Positions 26,476 through 36,071 are shown, counted from the first letter of the stretch. The stretch: 64,000 nt of DNA from Flavihumibacter cheonanensis (GCF_022352215.1 NZ_JAKRWF010000001.1:1426001-1490000); one strand, 5' to 3'. Notes: a model not told the origin generated them from the letters alone. Made by a program: numbers and translations.

Positions 26476-26598
26476 ATGAAAGATTGGCTTAGAACGCTGA
26501 TTGCAGGATATGGTGCATATAAATGGGGCGGTGGCTGCCTTGGTACAATTGTAGTTTTCCTAATTCTCTATTGGTTACTTGGCGCTGTAGGATGTTAG
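26476..26598 (+). CDS. 40-aa single-span membrane microprotein
   Basis: A 40-codon frame starting ATG AAA GAT TGG, encoding a short N-terminus, the Gly-rich motif YKWGGGCLG and one membrane helix (TIVVFLILYWLLGAV) ending in Cys. The stop codon overlaps the start of the next gene by 7 bases (ATGTTAG), a layout that fits translational coupling. About 190 bases of gene-free DNA upstream leave room for a promoter. The Gly-Gly-Gly-Cys plus helix pattern looks selected rather than random. Function unknown; possibly a small partner or assembly factor of the AsmA-like protein. Confidence 0.65.
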   Translation: MKDWLRTLIAGYGAYKWGGGCLGTIVVFLILYWLLGAVGC

Positions 26599-28232
26599 GC
26601 CTCCGACCAATAATTGCCCTGCTTATTATTCTATTCCTGGTATTGCTGGGAATTGGTATTGTTCGCTATTGGATTAAATCCAAAGATGTTGCCGAAACCA
26701 TCAAAGACCGAATTTCAACATGGGTTCAGGAGGAAACCGGTGGCCAGTATTCCATTCGAATTGGTGACATCCATATTGACCCTGAAAAACAAAGCATCCA
26801 GGTTAGTGAAATAGTATTTCAACCTGCTGACAAGATTAAAGGAGCAGGTACTGTTTACAAATTCAAGTTACAAAACCTGCTGATCAACCAGGTTACGCTC
26901 AGCTCCTTACTTGAATCCAGCTTGCTTGAATTATCCAATATTACTATCGCAGGAGGAGAGTTTGAGATCATCCGATTTGCTAAAAAAAAGGATGATTCAA
27001 TTATAAATAAACCCAAAACAAAGTTCTCCCCAAAAGGATTAAAGGGAATAAAAATTGATTCCATTCAACTTTCACAACTTGATCTTAAATACCAGGCAAG
27101 TAATAAAGCCATCACCAAACTGGAATCTGTTCATCTGGACCTCTATGGTTTTCATACCGACAGCCTCAACACTAGTTCATCCAATCCATTACCAGTTGCA
27201 GGTTTTCGCTTAGCAATTGAAAACCTAAGAACGGAACTGTCGGATAAGGAATATGAACTCAAGGCTGAACAATTCATCCTGAATGGAGCGCAACATTTTC
27301 AGGCAATCATTAAAAAGATTGAATTGATACCAACTGCGGGCAGTTCACTGGAAGCAATTGCTGCCCAAAAACCTGTACAAATGGATATCTACCAGTTAAG
27401 CATACCCGAAGTTGTAATTGATTCACTTGATTACAGATCCTTTCTGGAAGACAGCATGATTCGTACCCCCATGATCCTGCTCAATGAACCTTCCCTTACT
27501 ATATTCAATGACCGGAGCAGACCACCCTCCACCCAATCTAAAATCGGTAAAAATCCGCACCAACTAATTCAACAACTGATCTTTGGTCTGGAGGTACCCG
27601 TACTTCAGGTTAATAATGGGTCAATCACGTATTTAGAAAAAAACAAAGAAGGTACCGATGTTGGTAAGCTCCGGTTTGGTTCCATTTCAGGCAATGCTGG
27701 TCCAATACTGAAGGGAGTTGAAACAAAGGGTAGCCTTCAACTCGACCTGCAAGCTAAACTGATGGACCAGGTTCCATTAAACGCCCAGTTTTATTTCCCT
27801 CCCGGAGCAACTGGTCAGTTCACGGTTCATGCTTCCATCCAAAGCTTTCAACTCACAACCCTGAATCCTGTCATCCAGCCACTGGCAAGGGTTGCTATCC
27901 GCAGTGGTAAAAGCAACCAGTTGAATTTTACCATCCAGGGATCTGATCAGGGAGCTAACGGCAAGATTCAGTTTAGCTATGAAGACCTGAAAATTGATCT
28001 CCTGAAAGAAAAAGAGACAGGAACAACCAGTAAACGGCCACTCCTGAGTTTACTGGCCAACCAGTTATTACTACGCACGCACAACCGTGTGGATGATCGA
28101 AAAGCGCATGAATTTCGGGTACGGGAAGACCGCGACCCAACGAAATCTTTCTTCAATCTGATCTGGAAAACCCTTTTTGAAGGACTCAAAAGCAGTGCAG
28201 GAATTCGCTCAAAAGACAGTAAACCTGCCTGA
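26592..28232 (+). CDS. AsmA-like single-span membrane protein
   Basis: A 546-aa protein. One N-terminal membrane helix (PIIALLIILFLVLLGIGIV) is followed by a long periplasmic region of repeated amphipathic strands. It opens in AsmA/DUF748 style: IKDRISTWVQEETGGQYSIRIGDIHIDPEKQ compares with the membrane-proximal part of AsmA/TamB relatives (shown here in two overlapping thoughts, not as one motif). Such proteins form long grooves that move lipids or shape the envelope. The frame runs further upstream, but the ATG at 26592, overlapping the 40-aa gene by 7 bases, gives a clean membrane start. The AsmA relationship is by pattern only. Confidence 0.7.
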   Translation: MLGLRPIIALLIILFLVLLGIGIVRYWIKSKDVAETIKDRISTWVQEETGGQYSIRIGDIHIDPEKQSIQVSEIVFQPADKIKGAGTVYKFKLQNLLINQVTLSSLLESSLLELSNITIAGGEFEIIRFAKKKDDSIINKPKTKFSPKGLKGIKIDSIQLSQLDLKYQASNKAITKLESVHLDLYGFHTDSLNTSSSNPLPVAGFRLAIENLRTELSDKEYELKAEQFILNGAQHFQAIIKKIELIPTAGSSLEAIAAQKPVQMDIYQLSIPEVVIDSLDYRSFLEDSMIRTPMILLNEPSLTIFNDRSRPPSTQSKIGKNPHQLIQQLIFGLEVPVLQVNNGSITYLEKNKEGTDVGKLRFGSISGNAGPILKGVETKGSLQLDLQAKLMDQVPLNAQFYFPPGATGQFTVHASIQSFQLTTLNPVIQPLARVAIRSGKSNQLNFTIQGSDQGANGKIQFSYEDLKIDLLKEKETGTTSKRPLLSLLANQLLLRTHNRVDDRKAHEFRVREDRDPTKSFFNLIWKTLFEGLKSSAGIRSKDSKPA

Positions 28233-28312
28233 AATAGCTAAAAACTGCGATATAAAAGCTATTTAACAGGTTAAAAAAGGCTTTAATGTTTAGACATTAG
28301 AGCCTGATAGGT

Positions 28313-28320
28313 TATCTTTG
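28313..28320 (+). promoter_or_regulatory. Putative -7 promoter element TATCTTTG
   Basis: Exact TAnnTTTG match 32 bases before the ATG at 28353. A small dyad (AATGT at 28285-28289, ACATT at 28294-28298) lies just upstream, where a -33 element or operator would be. Confidence 0.6.
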
Positions 28321-28352
28321 CAAGTGTAATTTTTACCATTAATACGAAAATT

Positions 28353-28649
28353 ATGGGTACTTATAAATATATCGGATTGATTGCTACCCAGCAATTGGAA
28401 ACACCAATTTTACTGAGTTCCGGAAGTTTGGCAAATGGATACAAACTGAAAAAAGTGCTGGCGCATGGCCAGGCTGTCTCAAACGGACTTGCTGAATCCT
28501 GGTATCCGGGTGTGGAAGTAGTTGCGAATCTTTCAGATATTCTGGAAGATGAAAATATAGAGCTGGTAGTAGTGGCTGGTAAATCCAACAATCAGCTGGA
28601 ACTGATCCGGCAGGCAACAGAAGCCGGCAAATTTGTACGGGTAATTTAA
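28353..28649 (+). CDS. Orphan half-Rossmann protein resembling the N-terminus of Gfo/Idh/MocA oxidoreductases
   Basis: A 98-aa protein. Its second half (GVEVVANLSDILEDENIELVVV, read as separate strand and helix segments, then QLELIRQATEAGKFVRV) matches the region of Gfo/Idh/MocA dehydrogenases just before the EKP motif. The glycine-rich NAD loop GxGxxG is missing; the matching place reads IATQQLETP. The catalytic C-terminal domain is absent. It has its own -7 box and a stop before GH43, so it looks like an intact small gene rather than debris. It may be a ligand-binding or regulatory remnant of a dehydrogenase. Confidence 0.68.
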   Translation: MGTYKYIGLIATQQLETPILLSSGSLANGYKLKKVLAHGQAVSNGLAESWYPGVEVVANLSDILEDENIELVVVAGKSNNQLELIRQATEAGKFVRVI

Positions 28650-28671
28650 TCCGCAATGATTAGTTTGCTGT

Positions 28672-29667
28672 ATGCAAACGAACCTAAGAATCGGGCTTGT
28701 TTTTAGCCTGACTATATTACTGGTACAAACCGGGATTGCACAAAAAGAAAATAAATCGCGCAACCTGAGTGGCAACCCTCTTTTTCCAGGCTGGTATGCA
28801 GATCCGGAAGCTGTCATTTTTGGAAACCAGTATTGGATTTATCCAACTTATTCAGCTCCCTACGAAAAACAGGTTTTCTTTGATGCGTTTTCTTCCAATG
28901 ATCTGAAAACCTGGAAAAAGCACCCTCGCATTCTTGATACGAGTGCCGTCAAATGGGCGCACAGAGCAGTTTGGGCTCCCTCTATCATCGAAAAGAACAA
29001 TCGGTACTTCCTTTTCTTTGGCGCCAATGATATCCAGAGCAACGAAGAATATGGCGGCATTGGTGTAGCTGTAGCAGATAATCCCGCAGGACCTTTCAAA
29101 GATCATATTGGCAAGCCCCTGATAGATCGTTTTCACAACGGCGCTCAACCCATAGATCAGTTTGTTTTCCGGGATGATGACGGACAACACTATTTATATT
29201 ACGGAGGGTGGAGACATTGCAATATTGCAAAACTGAATGCTGATTTCAACGGTTTCCTACCCTTTGAAGACGGAAGAATTTTTAAAGAAATTACACCCGA
29301 TAATTATGTTGAGGGACCGTTTGTATTCAAGCGCAATGGAAAATATTACTTCATGTGGTCTGAAGGTGGTTGGACCGGTCCCGATTATAGTGTTGCCTAT
29401 GCAATTGCAGATTCACCGCTTGGACCCTTTCAAAGAATCGGAAAAATCTTACAACAGGACCCTGCAATTGCAACGGGCGCAGGGCATCATTCTGTAATCC
29501 GTCACCCTGGCACCGATCAATATTATATTATTTATCACCGCAGGCCGCTCAGCGAAAAAGATGGCAACTCAAGAGAGACCTGCATTGATCTTATGAATTT
29601 TGATGAGAAAGGATTTATCCTTCCCGTTAAAATTACCAAAGAAGGCGTGAAAAAATCCCGTTTATAA
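28672..29667 (+). CDS. Glycoside hydrolase family 43 protein
   Basis: A 331-aa secreted five-bladed beta-propeller hydrolase. The signal peptide ends GIAQ. The GH43 catalytic triad can be placed: general-base Asp in GWYADPEA (about residue 43), pKa-modulating Asp in FVFRDDDGQ and general-acid Glu in YVEGPFVF. GH43 enzymes release arabinose, xylose or galactose from plant polysaccharides. It starts 22 bases after the half-Rossmann gene and its end overlaps the convergent GH78 gene by 6 bases. Exact specificity cannot be read. Confidence 0.87.
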   Translation: MQTNLRIGLVFSLTILLVQTGIAQKENKSRNLSGNPLFPGWYADPEAVIFGNQYWIYPTYSAPYEKQVFFDAFSSNDLKTWKKHPRILDTSAVKWAHRAVWAPSIIEKNNRYFLFFGANDIQSNEEYGGIGVAVADNPAGPFKDHIGKPLIDRFHNGAQPIDQFVFRDDDGQHYLYYGGWRHCNIAKLNADFNGFLPFEDGRIFKEITPDNYVEGPFVFKRNGKYYFMWSEGGWTGPDYSVAYAIADSPLGPFQRIGKILQQDPAIATGAGHHSVIRHPGTDQYYIIYHRRPLSEKDGNSRETCIDLMNFDEKGFILPVKITKEGVKKSRL

Positions 29668-32346
29668 ATTCTTCCAATTAAACTGATGAGTACCGGAGCC
29701 TAGTTCAATAAAATGGGTTCCGGCTTTTCCCTGTGCAGGAATCCTGAGCCGGCCTGTTGATCCGGGCGGGATAATTACCTTGTACTGCAGCATATTCCCT
29801 TTTCGTTCCCAGGTTGATTCAATTTTCCCCCATACCGACTCATAACTACAGGAAAACTGATCCAGCTTTTTGGGGAAGTTGGGTTCGAACTGTATCACCT
29901 GAAACCCTGGCGCTGCTTCAACGGGTTTGATTCCACCCAACGCTTTGTACATCCACGCACCAATTTCCCCAAACATGATATGATTCATGGAAATATCGGA
30001 TGCTGCATTAATGGGCCAGTTTTCATATAAGGTGGTTGCCCCGTTTTTAATCCACCAGCCCCAGGATGGAAATGTTTCTCTTGATGCGAGCTCATAGGCA
30101 AGATCTGCATAGCCATTATCACTTAAAGCATTTAAGATGGTTTTGGTTCCCAGTAAACCAACATCAATTTGTCTGCCATCTGCCACTACCCTTTCTGCCA
30201 GCGCTTTTGCCACAACACCAGTCAAACTATCGGGAACCAGTTTCCAATGAAGTGCAACACTCAGTTCTGTCTGTAAGCCGGAACCATATAAACGGGTGGA
30301 TGCATTCCAGAATTTTTGCTGAAAGGCCTGGAATATTTTTTCTGCAAGGGCTGTATAACGGTCAGCATCAGCCGATCTTCCAAGTAATCGGGCGGCTTTT
30401 GACAAAATCACCACATCCGTATAGTAATAAGCTGTAGACGTGAATTCAACAGGGGTTTTTGATTTAACCGGAACCCAATCGCCAAGTCCCCAGTAACAAA
30501 TACCATCCTTACTGATACTTTCCAGGTATTGTACATATCGCTTCAATGCATCGTACGTGAGTGCAAGCAAACTGGTATCACCATAAAACTGATAAATGTT
30601 CCAGGGTATGATAGCGATGGTGCTGGTCCAGTCCGGACCATTTCCCCATTCATAACCCCAGCCATTGGAAGGAATTATAGAGGGGAATACGCCGTTCGGT
30701 TGTTGTTCATCCAGGTGATCCTGCAACCATTTTTCATATACTGTAATGCCATCAAAATTGAAGAGGCCTGTTTCACTGGCAATATGGGCATCACCTGTCC
30801 AGCCGTTTTTCTCCCGCTGCGGACAATCGGTTGGATAACCAAACATATTGGACAGATAGGATGCATTCGTGGCAGCCCATATCTTGTTTAACACAGGATT
30901 TGAACTGCTGACAGCACCCGTTACCGGCAAATCCGAATGCATAAAATAGGCCTTTACAGATTCTTTGGTTAACTCAATTGGTTCACTGGCTGATACTTCC
31001 ACATATTGAAACCCTTTATAGTTAAAACGAGGTGTAAACTCTTCTATTCCTTTGCCTGAAAGAATGAAAATATCGGTTTGAAATGGATCGGAATTATCCT
31101 GCGGACGATAATGTACGTCAATATTGGAAAGATCAGTGCGACCATTTTTATACAGTCGTTCGGAATGACGAAGCTTTACGATGGTTCCTGCTTTGCCTTT
31201 CAACCGGATGCTGGCAACTCCTGAAATAGTTCGTCCCATGTCAAAGACATATACTGTGTCATTGAATCTTCGGACTGATACGGCTGTTAATTCGGTAACT
31301 CTTCTAATTGGATGCAAGGCTTGTGCCGTAACCAATGGTGCCGGCGCAGAACGATTAATGGAGTTGCTCCAGCTGGAATCCGTAAACCCTGCTTTATCCC
31401 AACCTGGCATATCCAATCGCGCATCATAATGTTCCGCCGTGTAAATACTGGAGAAAATAACCGGACCTGTTTTTGTTTTCCAATCACGGTCAGTCCCGAT
31501 CGTTTCAATTGTACCATCTTCGTATTCAACCCGGATATCCAGCACAAAACAGGGTCGGTTCCGCCAGGGAGCCTCATGAAAATTCCAGACGGCTGTCGAC
31601 TGATGATTGTACCATCCGTTTCCAAGCAAAACACCAACAGCATTTTTTCCGTTTAACAATTCAGTTGTTATATCGTATGTACAATACAACAAACGACGAT
31701 CGTAACGTGTATAGGTAGGTTCCAGCCATGCATCGCTGATCCGTTTACCATTCAGACTTAATTCAAATAATCCGCCGGCAGCAATATAAGCGCGGGCAGA
31801 TCGTATCTTTTTAGTGAGCTTAAATTCTTTTCGGAAATGAGGTAAGGCTTTCTCCTCTTTTGATTTTCCGTCACTGATCCAACTACCTTTCCAGTTGCCG
31901 GGATGCATTTTTCCCATTTCAAAAGAACTCCAGCCTGAATAGGCAGAAACAAAACCAGATTGATCCCAGCTTCGAACTCTCCAAAAATAACGTGCATAAG
32001 GTTGAAGTTCAGGACCATTGTATCGATAAAACCCAATTGGTGAAACAATTTTTCCGGTACGGTGAAGAAGCGCACTTTTAGCTAAAAGGCTGGTATCCGA
32101 ACAAAACTCAAGTTCAAAAGCAGAGCTTCGAACGGCTTGGTCTAAACTGTTGATTTTCCATCGGAAACGAGGATTGGGCTGATCCAGTCCAATTGGATTG
32201 ACCAAATTTTCAACCGTCATTGAACTAACGTTTATCACTATACGAGAAAAACCATCCTGTACTGTCCTGCTTTGTGCAACTATTTGGCCCTTATTCAGCG
32301 TATTTATAAAAAGTAATACGAAAACTAAACGAAAAACTATACTCAT
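29662..32346 (-). CDS. Alpha-L-rhamnosidase, GH78 family
   Basis: An 894-aa secreted enzyme. After the signal peptide and a Fn3-like start (VENLVNPIGLDQPNPRFRW) come the N-terminal rhamnosidase beta domains, with WISDGKSKEEKALPHFRKEF split across them. The (alpha/alpha)6 catalytic domain carries the family hallmark TDCPQREKNGWTGDAH (about residues 510-525), holding catalytic acidic residues. The C-terminal beta domain ends in GTHQFNWKNL. It releases L-rhamnose from pectin side chains or plant glycosides. It is divergent from the outer-membrane receptor at 32395 and convergent with GH43. Confidence 0.92.
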   Translation of the reverse strand: MSIVFRLVFVLLFINTLNKGQIVAQSRTVQDGFSRIVINVSSMTVENLVNPIGLDQPNPRFRWKINSLDQAVRSSAFELEFCSDTSLLAKSALLHRTGKIVSPIGFYRYNGPELQPYARYFWRVRSWDQSGFVSAYSGWSSFEMGKMHPGNWKGSWISDGKSKEEKALPHFRKEFKLTKKIRSARAYIAAGGLFELSLNGKRISDAWLEPTYTRYDRRLLYCTYDITTELLNGKNAVGVLLGNGWYNHQSTAVWNFHEAPWRNRPCFVLDIRVEYEDGTIETIGTDRDWKTKTGPVIFSSIYTAEHYDARLDMPGWDKAGFTDSSWSNSINRSAPAPLVTAQALHPIRRVTELTAVSVRRFNDTVYVFDMGRTISGVASIRLKGKAGTIVKLRHSERLYKNGRTDLSNIDVHYRPQDNSDPFQTDIFILSGKGIEEFTPRFNYKGFQYVEVSASEPIELTKESVKAYFMHSDLPVTGAVSSSNPVLNKIWAATNASYLSNMFGYPTDCPQREKNGWTGDAHIASETGLFNFDGITVYEKWLQDHLDEQQPNGVFPSIIPSNGWGYEWGNGPDWTSTIAIIPWNIYQFYGDTSLLALTYDALKRYVQYLESISKDGICYWGLGDWVPVKSKTPVEFTSTAYYYTDVVILSKAARLLGRSADADRYTALAEKIFQAFQQKFWNASTRLYGSGLQTELSVALHWKLVPDSLTGVVAKALAERVVADGRQIDVGLLGTKTILNALSDNGYADLAYELASRETFPSWGWWIKNGATTLYENWPINAASDISMNHIMFGEIGAWMYKALGGIKPVEAAPGFQVIQFEPNFPKKLDQFSCSYESVWGKIESTWERKGNMLQYKVIIPPGSTGRLRIPAQGKAGTHFIELGSGTHQFNWKNL

Positions 32347-32394
32347 CTGTTAAATTTAAGGAATCCTTCAGGTTTAAATGGCTTCCTTTGCAAA

Positions 32395-34956
32395 ATGACA
32401 CGTAGAACCTCAGGAATATCGACCCCTTATTATCAGTTTTTTTTATTGCTGACAATGGCATTTATACTTGTTGCACAACAATCAAATGCACAGGTTCAGT
32501 CTGATGACAGGATTAAAATTTCCGGTATTGTAAAAGATGGAAAAACAGGTAATGCGGTAGCCTCCGCTTCCATTACAGCATTAACTGCCGTTCGCCGGGA
32601 AGGTGCTGATCCTGATACATTGACCAACATTTCAATAACCGACCCTGATGGCAAATTTGTAATCACTGCACCAAGAGGAATTCGTACCATCATCCAGATC
32701 AGTGTAGTAGGATTTGGCATGGAAGAAATACCGGTTACCATATTGAACGATCTAAGCGCATATGAATTAGGTGAGATCAAACTCTCCACTGAAGCTTCCA
32801 GTCTGGCAACGGTAGTCGTAACTGCAAGGAAACCATTGATGACAATTGGAGTTGACAGGAGGATTTTTAATGCAGATGCCGCCATAACCAGTAAAGGTGG
32901 AAACGCAGTAGACCTGATGAGACAGATTCCTTCTCTTTCCGTTGATGTAAATGGAAGTGTATCGCTTAGAAACAGTTCTCCCCAGATTTTTGTGAATGGA
33001 CGTCCTACCATTCTTACACTTGAACAAATTCCTTCTGATGATATTGACCGGGTGGAAGTAATTACCAATCCATCTGCCAAATACGACGCTGGCAGTACAG
33101 GAGGAATTATCAATATTATTCTTAAGAAGAATCGCAAAGGCGGACTTAACGGAGTTGCTACACTTGGAGCAGGAACACCGAGCCTGTTTAATGGCGGATT
33201 AAGTTTGAACTACCGTAAAAATAAAGTGAATCTGTTTGTAAGTGGTAACTATAACCAGTCTGGAGGTATTGCACGTGGTGAAGCCTATAGGGAAAATAAA
33301 CGCAACGGTCAGACTACAGATTTCTTCAATCAACAGACAGACAGGGAAAGGTTGCGTAAGTTTTCTTCTGTACGCTTTGGTATGGATTATGACTTCAACG
33401 ACTTTAACAGTATCTCCATTTCACAGGGTTTTGTAAGAGGCGCTTTTGAAAACGATGAAGAACAACGGCAGCAGTATTTTGCAGCTAACGGGCAACCTAC
33501 ACAAACCGGACAGCGCTTTTCAACAGATGATTTCAGTTTCAATCGGGCCAACACACAATTGAATTACAGGAGAACCTATACCAAACCTGAAAAGGAATGG
33601 ACTGCGGATATCACCTTTAATACCGGAACTAATGGAGGTAATGGAGATATCAGAAACTTCTTTTACAATATGGAAGGACAATTGGTATCAACTCCTAATA
33701 CAGTTATCAACGATGCCACCGGAAGCGGAACACAGGTTACCATTCAAACCGATTATGTCAACCCGCTTTCTGAAAACAGCAAACTGGAATTTGGTGCAAG
33801 ATCCTATCATAATTTTTCGAAGGACAAACTGGATGTTTTCTCTCTTCAAAGCGGAAATATGAGTAAACTCCCGCTTAGTAACAATTATAGTTTCCGTGAA
33901 ATGGTAAATGCTGTCTATGGAAATTATTCCAATAAAATCGGGAAACTTGGTTACCAGGCCGGTGTCCGGATTGAGCAGTCCAGTTTTGAGGGTGAACTGA
34001 TTGACAGTTCACGTAAGTTTGGTTATGATTATCCATCCAGTGGAAAAAATCTGCTAAATGCATTCTTCCCGAGTTTATACCTGACGTATTCGATTAAGGA
34101 TGGCAGTGATATCCAGGTGAATTTTTCACGCAGGATTCGTCGCCCGAATTTTTGGCAGATCAACCCTTATGTAGATATTACCGATCCCTTGAATATCCGT
34201 AAGGGAAATCCGGAATTACGGCCGGAGTTTACGAATTCCTTCGAACTGAATTACAACCGCACATACAGCACGGGAAATGTATTGGTGTCCAGTTATTTCA
34301 GAAATAATACTGAAGATATAACCATGTTCAGCGATACACTCACTACTGCCGAATACGACGCACTTGGAAATGCAGCAATTGATCCTAATGCGATATTAAA
34401 TACATTCATAAATGCCGACCGTACAAACCGGATGGGCCTGGAACTGACCTGGCAACAGCGGATTGGGAACAATTTCGATTTTACCCCCAACTTCAATGCG
34501 CAATACCGGGATGTCAAAGCGAATGTTAGAGGTATTGATCTTAGCAATACCGGTTTTAACTGGAGCACCAAACTGATGATGAACTATAAAATCAATCAGC
34601 CGGACGCTAAATTCTTCAATAATTTTTCATTCCAGTTATCAGGAGAATATGAATCACCCAGGGTAATGCCACAGGGTAAGACCAAGGAGCAATATTATAT
34701 GGATTTCGCAATCCGCAAAGATTTTCTCAAGAACAATGCAGGCACCCTCACGTTCAACGTAAACGACGTATTTAACAGTCGCCGTTTTGGAAGCATTACA
34801 GACACCGAAAACTTTTACCAGGATTCTTACAGACGTTGGAATGTGCGGACGGTTCGCCTGACTTTCAGCTATCGTTTTGGACGTCAGGACCTTGACCTCT
34901 TCAAACGCAGGGAAGGTGGCGACCGCAATGGGGGTGGTGAAACAGGTGAAGGATAA
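32395..34956 (+). CDS. Outer-membrane beta-barrel receptor with carboxypeptidase-regulatory domain (TonB-dependent type)
   Basis: An 853-aa protein. The signal peptide ends SNAQ. A CarboxypepD_reg-like domain follows (ISGIVKDGKTGNAVASASI), then a TonB plug (ITSKGGNAVDLMRQIPSLSV, INIILKK) and a barrel of the OMP_b-brl_3 type with the RRPNFWQINPY motif. The tail is acidic/Gly-rich (RREGGDRNGGGETGEG), not a normal barrel-terminal strand, which is common for this subfamily. There is no SusD partner, so it is not a classical polysaccharide utilisation receptor. Divergent from GH78 across a 48-base gap. Ligand unknown. Confidence 0.86.
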   Translation: MTRRTSGISTPYYQFFLLLTMAFILVAQQSNAQVQSDDRIKISGIVKDGKTGNAVASASITALTAVRREGADPDTLTNISITDPDGKFVITAPRGIRTIIQISVVGFGMEEIPVTILNDLSAYELGEIKLSTEASSLATVVVTARKPLMTIGVDRRIFNADAAITSKGGNAVDLMRQIPSLSVDVNGSVSLRNSSPQIFVNGRPTILTLEQIPSDDIDRVEVITNPSAKYDAGSTGGIINIILKKNRKGGLNGVATLGAGTPSLFNGGLSLNYRKNKVNLFVSGNYNQSGGIARGEAYRENKRNGQTTDFFNQQTDRERLRKFSSVRFGMDYDFNDFNSISISQGFVRGAFENDEEQRQQYFAANGQPTQTGQRFSTDDFSFNRANTQLNYRRTYTKPEKEWTADITFNTGTNGGNGDIRNFFYNMEGQLVSTPNTVINDATGSGTQVTIQTDYVNPLSENSKLEFGARSYHNFSKDKLDVFSLQSGNMSKLPLSNNYSFREMVNAVYGNYSNKIGKLGYQAGVRIEQSSFEGELIDSSRKFGYDYPSSGKNLLNAFFPSLYLTYSIKDGSDIQVNFSRRIRRPNFWQINPYVDITDPLNIRKGNPELRPEFTNSFELNYNRTYSTGNVLVSSYFRNNTEDITMFSDTLTTAEYDALGNAAIDPNAILNTFINADRTNRMGLELTWQQRIGNNFDFTPNFNAQYRDVKANVRGIDLSNTGFNWSTKLMMNYKINQPDAKFFNNFSFQLSGEYESPRVMPQGKTKEQYYMDFAIRKDFLKNNAGTLTFNVNDVFNSRRFGSITDTENFYQDSYRRWNVRTVRLTFSYRFGRQDLDLFKRREGGDRNGGGETGEG

Positions 34957-35009
34957 AATGTTGAAAACTTTGTTTTTGGATTTGGACTTATCCACTTATT
35001 TTGGCATAT

Positions 35010-35279
35010 ATGGATCACCCCTATTCCACTCTCCAAACGATTTATAATATTGTCAAGGATGACCCGGACCCGACCAGTTATCCCTGTAAACCGGCCCAGA
35101 TCATCGTACGCCAGTTTTTACCCTGGGATACTATCCTTGAGCATATTCACCAGTTAACCCGGGAGGGATTGGTTGAACTGCAACAACAGGAGCGTTTTAC
35201 CCTGGTTAAGATCACCCACAAAGGTTATGCGTTATGCAGTTCCGGCGGTAAAGCTGCAGAATTGAATCTGAGTGCCTGA
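35010..35279 (+). CDS. Small protein, possible winged-helix fold
   Basis: An 89-aa protein of unknown family. Helix-turn segments (DTILEHIHQLTREGLVELQQ followed by a short wing-like FTLVKITHKGYAL) resemble a winged helix, but no DNA-binding family can be named. The frame extends to a TTG at 35001, but TTATTTTG (34996-35003) lies across it, so the ATG at 35010 is preferred; the message would be almost leaderless. Its stop is adjacent to the converging DUF481 gene. Confidence 0.6.
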   Translation: MDHPYSTLQTIYNIVKDDPDPTSYPCKPAQIIVRQFLPWDTILEHIHQLTREGLVELQQQERFTLVKITHKGYALCSSGGKAAELNLSA

Positions 35280-35280
35280 G

Positions 35281-36042
35281 TTAAAAAATATTTTCAACGC
35301 TAAGCCCGTAATTAAAGAGCAGGTTCTCTGATTCTGTAAAATTCACTTTATTATAGGTTAGCCCTACTGTCAGGCTCAGCCATTTTTTCAACCTGAAAGA
35401 AACCGTATTGGTTGTTCGCAGAATATAATCTTGCCCATCTGCAAAAGATTGTTGCCAGAAATGCACCCCATCCAGGGTTATTAATTCGTTAATTACCAAT
35501 CGGTTTTTAAACCGAAAAGAATTTCGGAGGGTTTCATATCCGGTTCTGCCATATTTATCAGGTTCCCTTAATGCTGATTTCTCATACAGCAATCCATTGG
35601 AAACAACCAGGTTCAGTTTACCTGAATTAACAAGGGTATATCCAAGTCCGCCTCCAAACTGGTATCGGTCGTATAGTTTTAAGGAAAGACTCTTTTCATA
35701 TCCTGCAAGGCCCCAGTAATAGAGTTTACGGGTGTGTTTGAACAAATCAGCATCTACGATAAATAAAAAATCATTATTGGTTTTACGCGTTGGATTCTCT
35801 CCGTATATCCAGTTGCTGAATGCATTAACCGTTAATATTTTTTTATCAATACTGAAGCGAAGTGAGTTATTGAAAATGTAAGTTGTGCCATTCACAGCAG
35901 TACGATTGATATTACCAGTGCCTGTAAATCCTAAACGGTAGATGGTAGTATCCGGCTCTTTCTTAAAAACGCTGTCTTCATTTTGGGCGATGCCCTGGAA
36001 AGATAGCAAGATCCATCCGAGCAGCATTCCGATTGTCCTCAT
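35281..36042 (-). CDS. DUF481 family outer-membrane protein
   Basis: A 253-aa protein. The signal peptide (RTIGMLLGWILLSFQGIAQ) is followed by regularly spaced barrel strands (RLGFTGTGNINR, LRFSIDKKILTVNAFSNWIYG, YYWGLAGYEKS, YQFGGGLGYTL). This matches the salt-induced outer-membrane DUF481 family, of unknown role. The frame is open to a TTG at 36066, but a -7 box (36064-36071) overlaps that codon, so the ATG at 36042 is chosen. Confidence 0.8.
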   Translation of the reverse strand: MRTIGMLLGWILLSFQGIAQNEDSVFKKEPDTTIYRLGFTGTGNINRTAVNGTTYIFNNSLRFSIDKKILTVNAFSNWIYGENPTRKTNNDFLFIVDADLFKHTRKLYYWGLAGYEKSLSLKLYDRYQFGGGLGYTLVNSGKLNLVVSNGLLYEKSALREPDKYGRTGYETLRNSFRFKNRLVINELITLDGVHFWQQSFADGQDYILRTTNTVSFRLKKWLSLTVGLTYNKVNFTESENLLFNYGLSVENIF

Positions 36043-36063
36043 GATTCTGCTGTTGGTGAGCCG

Positions 36064-36071
36064 CAAAAATA
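36064..36071 (-). promoter_or_regulatory. Putative -7 promoter element TATTTTTG for the DUF481 gene
   Basis: Exact minus-strand TAnnTTTG match, 21 bases before the ATG at 36042. It sits in the 56-to-80-base gap after the iol operon and supports the shorter start of the DUF481 gene. Confidence 0.5.

Noticed and set aside
32496-33137. 213-codon minus-strand frame inside the outer-membrane receptor gene
   Set aside because: It is fully antisense to a well-supported receptor with intact motifs, and its product has no signal, domain or sensible composition.
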